NCBI GenBank assembly: GCA_032871835.1 | Contig: CM065302.1 | Location: forward strand, 1,239,094-1,303,093 | Length of the DNA: 64,000 nucleotides | Direction: 5' to 3' | DNA from: Dipteronia dyeriana | Lineage: Eukaryota; Streptophyta; Magnoliopsida; Sapindales; Sapindaceae | Shown here: piece after piece, positions 37,714 to 50,123 of the stretch | Numbering within the stretch: position 1 is the first letter of the stretch | Layout of the letters: every line of letters starts with the position of its first letter | Program-made: the position numbers and the translations under genes | The notes under the pieces: model-generated | Databases searched by the model: none | Told to the model about the DNA's origin: nothing | Seen by the model: the letters and a program-made list of their open reading frames with translations, nothing else

Positions 37714-39338
37714 TAACACTACAAAAGAAGTGTCTATTAGCGACCAACTATTTTCGACGGCTATAATTACCGTCGGTGATTCAGCCTTTTTCGACAAGCT
37801 TGTCAACACCGTCGAAAATAATGAAAAAAATTAATACCACATTTTCGATGGTAAAAGGTTGTCGAAAATAGTCAAAAAACTGTCGAAAATGACCCACATT
37901 TTCGACGGCACTATATTTACCGTCCAAAACGACCCACATTTTCGACAGTGCTATATGTACCGTAAAAAATGACCTACATTTTCGACGGTAATATATGTGC
38001 CGTCGAAAAATGACCTACATTTTCGACAGCATAAACACCGTCGAATATGATGAACGAATTAATATCAAAATTCCGACGGCCCAATGGCCATCAGAAATAG
38101 TCGAATAATTTGGTATTATTTTTATTATTATTTGTTACGGTATTGTCATGAAAAATATAATTAGTTAAATATTATAATATAAATTAATAAATTATAATTG
38201 AATATATTTATGTATGTGATAACTTATATACTACATTAAAAAAAATGACTTATAAGTCAATATTTTAAATACATCAAAATAGGTACTAATTTTTTTTGTC
38301 ACTATATATTTTAGCGAAATCACTCTATGAATTTTTTTCACCAAGTATTTTAGTTCAATTTTGAAATATCAATTAATTAAAAAAAACGTAAGGACACATT
38401 GGGCTAAATTAATCAAGTATGAAATATATCAAAATTATTAGTAATTACAAGAACATTTGGTTATTTTTAATTATGTCTACTAAACTTGACTGTATTAAAA
38501 AAATTAAAAAAAGAATTCTCTAAAAAAACCTTTTTTTTAATATCTATTTGTATATTTTATAGAATAATTATAAATATTTTTTGAAATATGTTTAAATTAT
38601 TAATTAATAAAAATTATTAATTTTTCACTAAAATATTGATTATTAAAAAAAATACATATATAAAATGCATTACCTAATAAAATATGTAGCTGTAGCGAAA
38701 TAGTAAAATCAAGACATATTTTTTTTATCAGATAAGAAAATATTTTAATAAAAATATTTAATTTGAAACACAATATCATAACGTATTAAAAAGTATGCAA
38801 AATGTAAATTCAATTGGATAATGTGTAAAATATATCAATAGTTTATATATAAATAGAATGCAAAATATATTATATATAAAGTTATAGCAAAATGGTAAAA
38901 GTATCACTTACCATCTTTAAGATCCATGGTTCAAACCATGGAAGTTGCATGAATTATCCGAAATTTAACAATGGATTAGGGTGATGTGGGGCGTATCCGT
39001 TTGATCTTGGGGGTTCCTTATTATCATAATTCAACTAATTTTGACTATTTTTTATTACTATTATCGACGACAAATGACTGTCGAAAAAAGTAGTATTTTC
39101 GACAGCTCGTCGTCCATTTTAAATATTATTATCGAAGATCATTTTCATTTTTTACGACGGCCATTACCATAAAAAAAGTGGTATTTTTGACGGCCCGACG
39201 ATAAAAGTTTATTCCCGACGAACGTATTTTCGACGGCATTCAACGGTCGTTTCCCGTCGAAAAAGCGTATTTTCGACGGTAATCCATCTTTACCGACGGT
39301 ATTTAGCCCTCGCTGATGGCCATTTTTTTGTAGTGTAA
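37714..39338. mobile_element. Non-autonomous CACTA transposon with TAA target duplication
   Basis: The element is 37717-39335, 1,619 bp. The left end CACTACAAAAGAA and right end (read inward) CACTACAAAAAAA are the CACTA termini. TAA flanks both (37714-37716 and 39336-39338), the 3-bp target size of the superfamily. Both subterminal zones are dense in TTTTCGACGG and its complement CCGTCGAAAA (about 37750-38060 and 39065-39300), the presumed transposase-binding repeats. The AT-rich centre encodes no transposase. Confidence 0.93.
38880..38945 (+). repeat. tRNA-derived (SINE-like or tRNA pseudogene) fragment within CACTA
   Basis: TAGCAAAATGG at 38884 resembles an RNA polymerase III A box. GGTTCAAACC at 38928 resembles a B box, and CCATGG TTCAAA CCATGG can fold like a T arm. 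It cannot form a complete cloverleaf by eye, so it is not called a functional tRNA. Confidence 0.4.
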
Positions 39339-41587
39339 TCTTATAGGGGTGTTATTTCCTGTTCAGAATGTAACTGTAATTGTCATGAAATGGATTCAAT
39401 CTAAAAAGTTAAAATACTAGTACTCGTGACTAAGGTAGGGGGATTCCAAACTCTAAATTAAATATGGACTTGATTAAATTTATATGTCCATTGATTTTGT
39501 TAGTTCTAATAAAAAAAAAAGTGTGATATTGATAATATGAAAGAATATTATATCTGACTAAGTATGGATCGTAGTTGGATTTCACGTGTCTATATATGAA
39601 TCATTTGAGTATGAACTATGATTCGAAAATTATAATGATTCAAAAATTATAAAAGTATTGAAAAATGTATTTGAATTATGTGATGGGGTCTGTGTATTAT
39701 ACTTATGAAATATTACATAATTTATGGAATTATATATGTTTATGAAAGATTGCGAAATATGTGGAATTGTGAAATTCTATTGTGAGCTACTGTATGATTG
39801 AGATGATATGATTTTTGTATTACATGTAGTGCCCGTGTTATATTTATAAAATGAGAAAGAATATAGTGTTACATTAGTAATATGTGGTCATGATAAAATG
39901 ATATGGCGTATTATGATTTAAAACATTTGTGGAACTGTGAATATTAATTCGAGAAAGGAAAACTTGAGCAAGTATTGTTTGATTCCAAAATAGCCTTAAT
40001 TTCCATGGTATGTGATAGTTGCAGCATTTTCATACCAAATAGGATGAGATAGCACTTTTGTTTTGTGGTGCTTGTTATTCTTTTTATGCCAGATAGGATG
40101 AGATAGTACCCCTGTTATGTGGTATTTGTACGCCCTTGTATATGTGGCGGTGGAAGTTAGGGCATTGTCCTGATAGAATGTTGCGGGTCAGGGTGTAACT
40201 CTTAGGTTCCGTTTGGTGCACGAGATATGACAGGATTATGTTCTTGGGATATGTTTGGATTGGATGAGATAGAATTTGACTAAATTTAGTGATATCCTGT
40301 GTTTGATGCAACACAGGATATGATTAAAAATAGAGTAATCCTGTGTTTGGTGCAACATTGGATATGATTAAAAATAAAGTAATAATATGTTTATGATTAA
40401 AAATAGAATAATCCTATGTTTGATAAATTATGGGATACCACCCAAAATAGTTCTCCCTACACCCATTTACCCCTCACACCTACAATAAAAAATTCAATGA
40501 TTTACTTTTTACGATCTAAAAAATGTTAAGATTAACCCTAAATATCAATAACTATTTTACTTTTTACAACTAAAAAATGTTAAGATTAACCCTAAATATC
40601 AATAGCTATTTTAACTAAGTCATTTCTATAAAGCATCACCAACCATGCTAGCAGTTATTAAATCTCAATTGATTCCAAATTTGTGTCCAACCTGTAATAA
40701 GATAATGTTGCAGTTATTACATTTTTTTTACTAATTACTATTATTACAATATTTGATTCCAATAACTTTCAAATGAAAACAAAAATTGATTGAAACAAAA
40801 ATTGATTGAAACTATCCTTTTTTTTATTCTATAAATAATGATGGTTTGTATTTATTTAATTTATATTTCTTATTTGTTCATCTTGCTTAATTTTGTTGTT
40901 ATGTTTGCTATTTTTCGTTTTCAATACAAAAAATTATAGTCTTCAATCTCACATGTCATTCATTAACAATCAAACTAAAATAGTGATACTTATCATTAAA
41001 AATAAAGTAATGTTGTGGCCATTTCTTTGTTGAGTATGAGATAAATACAAAGTCATATCTCAAAAAAGTAATATTTGTTACACAATTTTACACCATATAA
41101 TTTGTGTGAGATTAAATACAATTATGAAAATTAAGTCTAAAATATGCATAAGTTGGCCACACATTTTTTTTTATTGGCATGCTCTTCTCTAGTACCAGCC
41201 AAAAACTATATATATATTCCAAAAGTTGATGAACATTGTCAAAAAGCAGCATCATTCCCTTAAGTATAAAAATATCACTCCATAGCCACCACCTACATAT
41301 AATAGGTACTTTCAAATGTTAGCAACCAACATGTATCATGATAATTCTTTCAATAATGAAAAAAAAAACATGTATCATGATAAAATAGTGCAAAATTCAT
41401 TAATCATGAACTTACTTTACCATTATTAAGGACATTAGTCATCAAACACACCACTAAGAAGTGAGGCAACGAACTGCAATTTTCGCTCCTCACGTTGTTA
41501 TGCATTAAAGATCTCTGCAGCTTCTGGTTTGTGCATAAACTTTTGCATTATACATACTTAATACGAGAGAGGAAGTTGCATTTTCTA

Positions 41588-42479
41588 CTAATCATTTGCT
41601 ATAACCTGATTTTCAGACATCTTGTTTTTTACTAATACTTGACAAAACTTGTCTAATGTATCATTTGATTTCTCAATAGCATTATTCATCACATTAGCAA
41701 ATCTATCCATACTACGAACTATCGGATCTCCGGATTTAGACATTTTCTTACTCAATGGTTGAGATGAAGTTGGGTGCATTGGCTGGCAAGAATCAGTTTG
41801 ATTAACTGACATTGGAGAAAAGTTTCCAGGCATCTCAAATTCATTATCAAAGTTGTCACCCACATCCACATCTGCTGCTAGGTTCTCAGTGGTATATGTT
41901 GTTTTTCCTGTAACACGATCTTTCCCAAAGATATAAGTCAGTCTTTCATAGAGAGAAAAAGGTTTATCTCTCCATCATTTTATCTGTTTATGATGCTGTA
42001 AGAAGAATTAACATATAAATAATTTAATGTTCAATTCAATTTTACATACCATTAACATCTATTCTAGTAAAAATATTCTAGTAATAGTATTCAAATAAAA
42101 AAAAGTAAAGTTAACATCACATGTACATATGAATGCCATGATTCATTGTTGTCAACTTCAACACATTTTCTCACACTGTTCCAACCAAACCCATTAGCAT
42201 TTATCATGTCATATACTACTTCATGATATTTTTGTCAAGTCTTCACCTTTGATTCAATATGAGGGCTAGCTCTCAAGCCACAATTTGGTAGAATATTTGT
42301 TAAGCGTGATTCCATAATCTTTAAAGTTTCAGCTTTAAAAGAACCACAGTATGCACGACCACCATTTACAACAATTTCATCTATAATACTTAATAGAGTC
42401 TCTTCATCTTTTTTGGTCCATGTACGTCTATATGCTCTTCTATCTTGCTCAATATTTGGCTACTACCACCAACATCCAT
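41588..42479 (-). pseudogene. PIF/Harbinger ORF1 (Myb/SANT-like DNA-binding protein)
   Basis: The minus strand gives a start MDVGGSSQIL at 42479, then after a one-base frame shift YRRTWTKKDEETLLSIIDEI, a trihelix/SANT-like start. ILPNCGLRASPHIESKVKT follows, ending in a TGA where Trp is expected. After an intron come KPFSLYERLTYIFGKDRVTG and a C-terminal part (41869-41588) with SGDPIVRSMDRFANVM. This is the known layout of Harbinger ORF1 partners. The frameshift and stop indicate decay. Confidence 0.8.
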
Positions 42480-42789
42480 TTATATACCTACATAACCATC
42501 ATGTAATGCTAGATAAACATGAAACACATGTAATGCTAGATAAACATTAAGTCATTAAACCGTCATGTATTCTAATTGGGATAATTTATGTTGACAATAA
42601 ATTATGATTAAACAAAAATTAAATACTCATTCAAAAACGATAATGTTCAAGTACATACAATTCATAAGTCAAACATTTACTTGTCAAAATAAATAACAAT
42701 AAAAATTAAGTAGACCAATTTCTCCTCCATTCATTAAACATTTATGAAGCCATGTTATCTCTCCACATTGTTCATTCTGGGGAGGAAGA

Positions 42790-44101
42790 AACTTGCCCTA
42801 TGATATCATGATCCATATCATCCTCAATGATTTCACTAAGCTCATGCTCCATTGGATCATTGACATTTCTCTCATAATAATATTGTGCAAAAGACAACAC
42901 GCAACTATGATTTTACAATGTGTTTTAAGTGGATAAAATGATGGACTTCACAAGATTTCCCAACGCAATTTTAGTAGTCCAAAACAACGTTCAATTACAT
43001 TTCTTACTGATGAATGCTTCATGTTGAAGTATTCCTCATGGTTAAAAGGGGTATAACCATCTCTCCATTCAGATAAATGATATCTAGTTCTTCTATATGA
43101 TACTATAAATCTATCACCATTTGTATAGCCATCATCCACAAGGTAATAATAACCTAAATAGTAAAAAAGATAAAGAAAATTAATATATTTATATATAACT
43201 ATATTTATACAGTTTTCCTTATTGTAATAATTATGTTAATGTTTATTGGTGGGAACTTTCATCCCAGTTGGTCTAGATAATGCATCTTGAAGTATTTTTA
43301 AATCTGAAGCTGACCCATCCCATCCGGGAAAAACAAATGTGAACATCATATCCCTAGAACAAGCACCTAATACATTTGTTGCAATTTCACCCTTTCTTGA
43401 TCTAAATCGTGGCTTATCAACTTCAGGTACATGCACTGTAATGTAAGTCTCATCTAACGCCCCCAAACAATTATAAAATATAGAAATCATTATGTAAGGA
43501 GATTTTATAATAGAAGATAAGTTAAAATAAATTGTAAATTATATGTATTACTGACCTTAAACCATTTCCACCTTTCATCATTATAATTCTCAGGCACAAA
43601 ATCTGGTGAAACTAGTAAATGATTGTTCAGTTATAAAACTGCATATAAGACTGAATTGAAATATCTACTAATTGTCTCTCCGGATCTGTAAAACCTACTG
43701 CGAATAGTACGGTTTTTAACATGGTGAGCAAGTATGTGTAAGAACATACAGACTTGTTCCTCAATACAAACCAAACCATCAGTCTTCAATCTCCCAGTGT
43801 TACAAAGCAATTCACACAGTACGACAAAAGTTCTTATATCCATCCTTAATTAATCAATACAATTAGTATCGTTGTACGAGATTAAACGATTTATGTAATC
43901 AACACGACTAGCAGGGTTGATTAATGTATGGTTACTTAGTAATCGCCTATGATATTGGTACCCTGCCATATAATGCATATCTGAACCCATTGTAAGTAGA
44001 TACAATCTTTGTAAATGAAATAGTTGCCAAACTAAGAAAAATATAATATCTTTTTCATCCATGTCATCCATATCTAATACATGAAAACAGTCATTCATCA
44101 C
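42790..44101 (-). pseudogene. PIF/Harbinger transposase (DDE_Tnp_4 family)
   Basis: The N-terminal region (44101-43850, then 43843-43631) contains SRFYRSGETISRYFNSVL, the helix-turn-helix-like part. The DDE core begins CLGALDETYI at 43470 (first Asp), continues with FVFPGWDGSASDLKIL (second Asp, 43345-43290), and after an intron gives YYLVDDGYTNGDRF and SSVRNVIERCFGLLKLRW (third acidic residue, near 42990). All three catalytic acidic residues are present. TGA at about 42945 interrupts the tail, followed by CKIIVACCLLHNII. Frame changes between blocks are partly introns. Confidence 0.88.
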
Positions 44102-45769
44102 ATTTCTTTAAACTAATGAAGTTTAAATAACACAAATTAAAGTAAAACTAAATATCACAATAAATATTTCAATCTCTTATTTCTCTTATTAAATCTTAAT
44201 CAGAAGGTTAGAAGAAGAAATCTTTAAAAAAAATCACAAATTGTCATAAACAATGAGAAAACAATAATTTTTTTAATGGACATAATATATATTTGGTCAA
44301 AAAGAAAACAAGTAGAAAATTGTGTATTATTTTGGTATAAGTATATCTAAAATATGTTGTGTCACGACTCTAGTGAAGTGGATATCATCTACCAACTAAC
44401 CAACACATACCTATTTTAGTAATATAGAAACACAACAATGATCACTAATTCACTGATAATATTGTAATTACATATGTTTTATACCTCTATCTTCAGATGG
44501 TTGGAAAGGTACAAAAGTTAGCTTTCCATAGAATTTCACAGTTCACAATTTCGAGTTTTATAGAAGAAGTTATGATCATTTTACTACTCAAAGGTCAGTC
44601 GAGAATTTCTACGCGGGATTTTGAAAATAAAGCATTATAGGCTGCCTATTCAGAAATGAAGGTCTCAGACGAATTTGTTATGTTTTGGAAGATTAATGAA
44701 TGCCTAAAATTCACTTTTAGTTATACTAAACTTTCCATGTTATGATTAATTGAAATTGGGTTAAGATTCCTAAAGTTAAAAGGGTTGTATTTTCTATTTT
44801 GAGTCACATTGAATTAGTCTTATTGGAGATTGATTAGAGAACTAAAAGGAGACATAATTCATATCTATTTAAGAGGAATTATAGCAGAAAAATCAGATTT
44901 TTTTGTTGAAGAGTTCTAAGGTGACATTCCATTGATTTTCCGAGTTCTATTATTATTTTCTTCTATGTTTTCTCTTAGGCTTGTAATCATGACTATACGA
45001 AACTAATTCTTTTTGCTAAGGCTACGATGTAGCCTAGCCATGACTATTTAAATTATTTGGTTAATGTTAATTTCGAATTTTCTTTCCTATTAAGTATCTT
45101 TTGCTGCACTTAATTGATGTGTGCTTGAATTGACGCACTTTTATCTTCATTTGACTTCACTAATAAGAACTGAGTTAACTTATGTTGTTTAGAAAATTAA
45201 AACTCAGCAGTGATATCATTTTTCTACCCCATTGAACATACAAAAATTCAATAAATCACATTTACATTGTACTTTCTAAAACCACATTTCCATTCAAGCA
45301 TGTTTTACTTGCATTTTCTACCTATATAATGTTATACTTCATAAAAGAATAGAACACCAGGAAGTTTCTTGAAATAAAAAGTCCAAACCAAGGACCTTAT
45401 ACAACAAAGGAAACAGAGCCCAAACAGAGCTCTAACAAATCCCCTGTAAACAATATAATATATACATAATCATCTTTATCTTTTTTTTTTTGAAAAGACA
45501 ATATATCAAGGCTGCACAAAGCAATGCAGAAACAAACACAAACAAGAAAGCCGACACCAAACAGGCAAGGAGGCCCACGCAGCAGGCAAACCTAGGCAAA
45601 AAACACAACAAAGAAAAACAGAAAAAACAAAGAAATAGGGAAGGCAGGAAATCAAAGAATCATAAATCCCCTCATTCCACAAAATCACCCTACATAATCA
45701 TCTTTATTTCATACACACACCAAACACCATTACTTGGAATAAACGGCCTACACCTACTATAAACCAGAA

Positions 45770-45775
<6 letters not shown>
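44102..45775. other. Non-coding left arm of the Harbinger element up to the gypsy insertion
   Basis: AT-rich sequence with no recognised domain; the frame at 45490-45762 is low-complexity Lys/Gln/Asn coding and is not credible. It lies between the transposase 5' end and the nested retrotransposon. Confidence 0.55.

Positions 45776-45840
<65 letters not shown>
45776..45840. repeat. Long (TA)n microsatellite
   Basis: About 65 bases of uninterrupted AT repeats, ending 10 bp before the target duplication of the nested gypsy element. Confidence 0.95.
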
Positions 45841-45843
<3 letters not shown>

Positions 45844-45855
45844 CATCTTTATCTC

Positions 45856-46806
45856 TGTTGACGTCGATTTCTAGATGTATGAGAAAAAGTCAACAATATT
45901 TGATTTTAGTTGTGATTTCAAAGAGAAAGAGAAGGAGAAAGTAATCAGATGCAAATTTTACGTGGTAAAACTCCGATGACCGGAGAAACGTCCACGGGTG
46001 GCTGAATAATCAATCGAACCAAAATCCACTATTGAAAAGATTTACAACTCTCGATCTCTCTTTTTTCTCTCTGTATTTTTCTATATGTTTTCTATATATT
46101 TTTTGTAACGAGATTATGAGTCTACTTATATGTTCATAGAACCCTAATACTCTTTGTACAAATAATAAAAGATCTTTGTATTTAATTATGATTGGTTACT
46201 TGTTCAAAGTAGTGTGTCTTCTTTCATATTTCAGATATTTGTATAGAGATCGAATGAGACTCTAGTGATATAGTCCAGTTAGGACTTATTTCCTTATAAA
46301 TGCGTAGTCTTTTTTGAAGAAATAAAATTGTTGTCTGATTTGGAACCCTTTCTGTTTGGTATTCTATTCTTCTTGGAATTCTTCTTGGAATTCTTCTTTG
46401 ATATGGCTATCTTCGTGTATTTTAACGACTCTTGACTCTTGTGAGTTACGCGCTGGGCTTCTTTATTTAGTTTTCTTCATGTTTGTCCCGAGTAGAACAT
46501 GATATTAGCTGGTCCCAAATGACATCATCTAATCCCGAGTAGAACATGTCATCAGCTAACCCCGAGCGTCGTTAACTGACCCCGAGTAAAACACGTCATC
46601 AACTAACCCCGAGCATCGTTAACTGATCCCGAGTAGTATATGACGTCATTTGATCCCGAGTAGGTTTTGTTCAATACTTTTTTATTCGGGTTTCTTTTCT
46701 TTGGTGATGTCTTGCAGGATATTTTCTGAATGCCTATTCGGATGTCCACCTAACAATTTTATCATTTTTGTCAATAACGTGTACGTCTGAAAATTTACAT
46801 ACAACA
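45856..46806 (-). repeat. 3' LTR of the Tat-type element
   Basis: 951 bp. It is 15 bp longer than its partner, chiefly through an extra 12-bp GGAATTCTTCTT unit near 46380. It contains tandem CCCGAGTA-type repeats at about 46490-46665 and a TGACGTCA site at 46641-46648. A polypurine tract (minus strand AAGGGAG, about 46810-46816) abuts it. Confidence 0.95.
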
Positions 46807-47308
46807 ATACTCCCTTAAAATATTTTTACCGAACAGGGTTTTGTTACGGGCAAAAGTATTTTAATCAACTTTTCAATTTCTTCGTCTCTTTAATGCCAGG
46901 GTAAATGTCTTGTCATAATGGTGTGTCTTAATGGTGACCATGTAAATTCAATTTGCCTCCTCACGCGAGACCTCAATGATTGCGATGTTATGGAGTTCTG
47001 ACGGCCTTGGCCAGTTCTTCTCTTAACACATGTCCTCTACCGCTTCATTTCTCGATGCCATTTATGAGAAATGACCTACGCGTCTTCTAGTGCGTCGCCT
47101 ACGTCATCAGATCTGTCTTTGATTTTTCCCGCCACGAGATCCTAGGGTTTCGTGTTATTACCCCTTTAAATTCTCCATTGAAAGGAGTTGCGTTGGTTCA
47201 TTCTCAGACTCAAACCAGAAATTTTCTAGTCCAGATTTCTTTACGCATAAAATCCCTATTCTCCGGTAAAGATTTTGCATCAGGTTTCTTCATTCAATGT
47301 TAGTTTTA

Positions 47309-50123
47309 ATGAATCCGACTTCCCGTCATCGACTTTTTACTATAGCTCTCGAAGTACTTGATCGTGGAGATTTTCAACTAGTTTCTTACGCTCAAAGATA
47401 ATTGGGGGAAATCCCTCCAGATGAACCTCCTTTTTTAGAAGTCGACGTTTCTAGGCTTTACCCTGACGTTCGTTTTAGTTCTGTATCCAGTTCTGATTCT
47501 AATTCATCTAGTTATGAATATGTCATTTCTAATCACAGGGTACCACTTCGATCAAGGATGGGAAAACATCAAAGTAAAAGTGAAGTCCATAAGCACAACT
47601 CGGGCAGCGTCCGGATCAGGGAGTAGATTATTGATAAGAAGGACGTCGAAGAGGAGTTCAGAAAATCTCGTCTCTCTTTTTCTGTTGATCGCTCGAGTGG
47701 GTTTGACACAGAATCGAATGTGGTCGGGATAGATGAGATCGGGAAATATCGTGCCCGATTCGACTTGGATAATTCAGTTACTCTGATTCCTACTAGTGAT
47801 AGAGCTGCGTGGAACCCTCCCCCGGGCATGGTGGCAATCTATGGGTCCATGCTTTGTTGTGGCGTTACTCTTCCTCTTCAGCCGTTCATTACTTGGTTTC
47901 TGGCTGAAACAGGGATCGCTCCAGCTCAATTGGCTCTGAATAGCTACAAAATCTTAATGTACATGTGGCGCATGTGGAGCCGAATGAACTTGTCACCGCC
48001 TTCCCCGAGTGAAATTAGGCACTTCTACACACTAAGGCAGTCTGGTAAGACAGGGACTTATTTTCTTCTGTTTAACCCGCCAGATTGTTGGGTCCTCGAG
48101 GGGACAAAGGTGAATCGGAGAGTTGACACCTCCGATGATGCCAAAAAGAAGGGCTTTGTATGAGGATTTCATTCGTCCAACACGTACTGGAAGAATAGTT
48201 GGTTTTTTACCGGAGGAAACCTAGATCTTGAAGTCACTCTTTCGGCTAGGGAAACTCGGACGGTGTTGAAAGTTTCCCATTTTTTATGTTCCCCTGAGGT
48301 ATGGAACAAGAAAAAATTTGAATTTAGCGATACTGAGCTAACCAAACTTGCTCGGCCAACAGTTCACACTCTAGAGAAAATGAGCAGGACTTACCTTTTC
48401 AATGAGAAGAAGATGATAGAACTCGTATTCTTTAGCCAGATTTCAAGTTACCGCAGGCAATGTACGTGATCTTTGTACCTTTTTTTTTTTTGCTTTTTAT
48501 ATTCTGACGCGATGCTCTTTTTTCTCCCAAGTGTATGACTCGGACATCGTCTGCGACATTCAAGCTCGTCAGGTGAAGTCAATCCTCCAAGCGAGCCAAA
48601 AAGAAGCTTCTCGTCAGAGCAAAGAGGGTATTGCCCCACCTGAGTCAGATGACGACCCTGATGAGGTTGACGAGTAGATTCCCGAAAGTTTCCTCGAGGA
48701 AGTCATCTGGTCGACTGTAAGGGAGTCTAGTGGTCCGAGTGGCTATACTCATGAGTTGCTTGAAGACGGAAGGAGGTAGAATGATGGTCTTGGTGAGGGG
48801 CCTGATGAATCGAGCTCCCCGGTTGTGGTCCCTACCGAGCGAACGGATGCCGGTGATAGAGGTAAAACATCTTAGGGATAAGTAAATACAAATCCCAACT
48901 TTTTTGAATCGTTTCGGGATGATGTTCAGGAAGATCCCTAAGCTGATCTCGGCTTTCATCGCTCTCGGGCCGAGAAAAGGAAGACAGTCGATTCTCCCGC
49001 TCATCCTCATAAGGTTCCTCGGTGGTTTTATTTATCGACTCCAGTGATGAAGAAACCGGGGCTGAGATTCCCACGGGCGTTGATGTTGAAGCATTGAATC
49101 TTTGAGAGGTCCTTCATATCCTTCTCCTCAGGATATGTTCAGGGCGATGTCATCTGGTCAGGCTTTCATCGGGGATGATCATTGGAGCCACCTCAAGGAC
49201 GTGTCTTTGACGAGTCGTCTTCAGAATATTTTTAACGCCGCATCTTATATAAGTTTTATTCCCAATTCTCAACTGTCTGGCTTGCTTGCTAGATTTTTAA
49301 TTAAACTTTTGTAGATGGTGGCCAAGAATACTGAGTTGGTTCAGACACAACAACATCAAGTTGATCGAATAAGGCGTCTTGAGGCTCAGCTGAAAGAAAG
49401 GAAGTCGGGTCCACCCAAGTGTTTGCTGACCACTGTTTGGCGAAGCTAGTGGCGGCCGAGGAAAGAGCTTCTTCGGCAGAGGAGAAGGCTACATCACTAC
49501 AAAACTTGTTGTCTTCTGCCTAGGAATCAATGCTTAAAGCCGAACAGGAGGCGGAGCAGTCCAAGCTGGCGTATGAAAAGAAGATTGAAGACTTGGAGCG
49601 CCAAGCTTTGACAGTTGAGTCCTTATCCAAATAGGCTAGGCTGGAACTCGAAGTCCAAGGGGTCGACCGTTTTAAAAGATCCCCTACTTATGATGCCTTT
49701 CTCCTTCGAGAATTTCAGCGAAGGCTAGTTTCGGCTGGTAAATTTTTTAAGGTCAAGAATCAGGCAACTGAAAAAGCCCGAACCAACTGGGAGTTGTCGA
49801 TCAAGAATCATGTGGATCGGTCCCTGGAATCTCTTCAGACTCAGATGAAGGAGTGAAAAGCTTATTGTCGTAGTCGAGGCAAATAGCTTCATCCCATGCA
49901 TTTGGAGGTTCCATTAGAGCACTCCCTCTCGACCTTTTATGCCAGTCAGGAGTCGGGCGTATAAGGTTCGATGCCTGATGTCGGACCGATCCCGGAAGAA
50001 GATTACAGCAGATGGATGGATGATTCGGTCGATACGATTTCTTGGCCTTCCAATGAAAGTCTCTTCTGTGAATACGAAATAGTGCCCGACCCGAGCATCG
50101 ACAAGAGTTCTAAATCCTCATAA
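47309..50123 (+). pseudogene. Antisense additional reading frame of the Tat-type element (putative gypsy-type transposon protein family)
   Basis: This lies on the strand opposite gag-pol, between integrase and the 3' LTR. It starts MNPTSRHRLFTIALEV at 47309 and breaks at TAA (47400). The best part (47720-48460) has the block LPLQPFITWFLAETGIAPAQ followed by a hydrophobic, Trp-rich stretch with TYFLLFNPPDCW. I recognise it as the putative gypsy-type transposon family (Pfam Transposase_28) found in plant Tat elements. TGA at about 48161 replaces an expected Trp. A possible intron lies at about 48465-48531. Downstream (49321-49856) is a Glu/Lys/Gln-rich coiled-coil region with stops, and a tail ends at 50121-50123. 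The function is unknown; a role in element propagation has only been suggested. Confidence 0.75.

Noticed and set aside
45490..45762. Lys/Gln/Asn-rich 90-codon frame
   Set aside because: It is low-complexity A-rich DNA inside the Harbinger element, with no homologue recognised.
46490..46665. CCCGAGTA repeats considered as a CRISPR-like array
   Set aside because: The units are degenerate, the spacers are not unique, and the array lies inside a plant LTR that is duplicated at both element ends.
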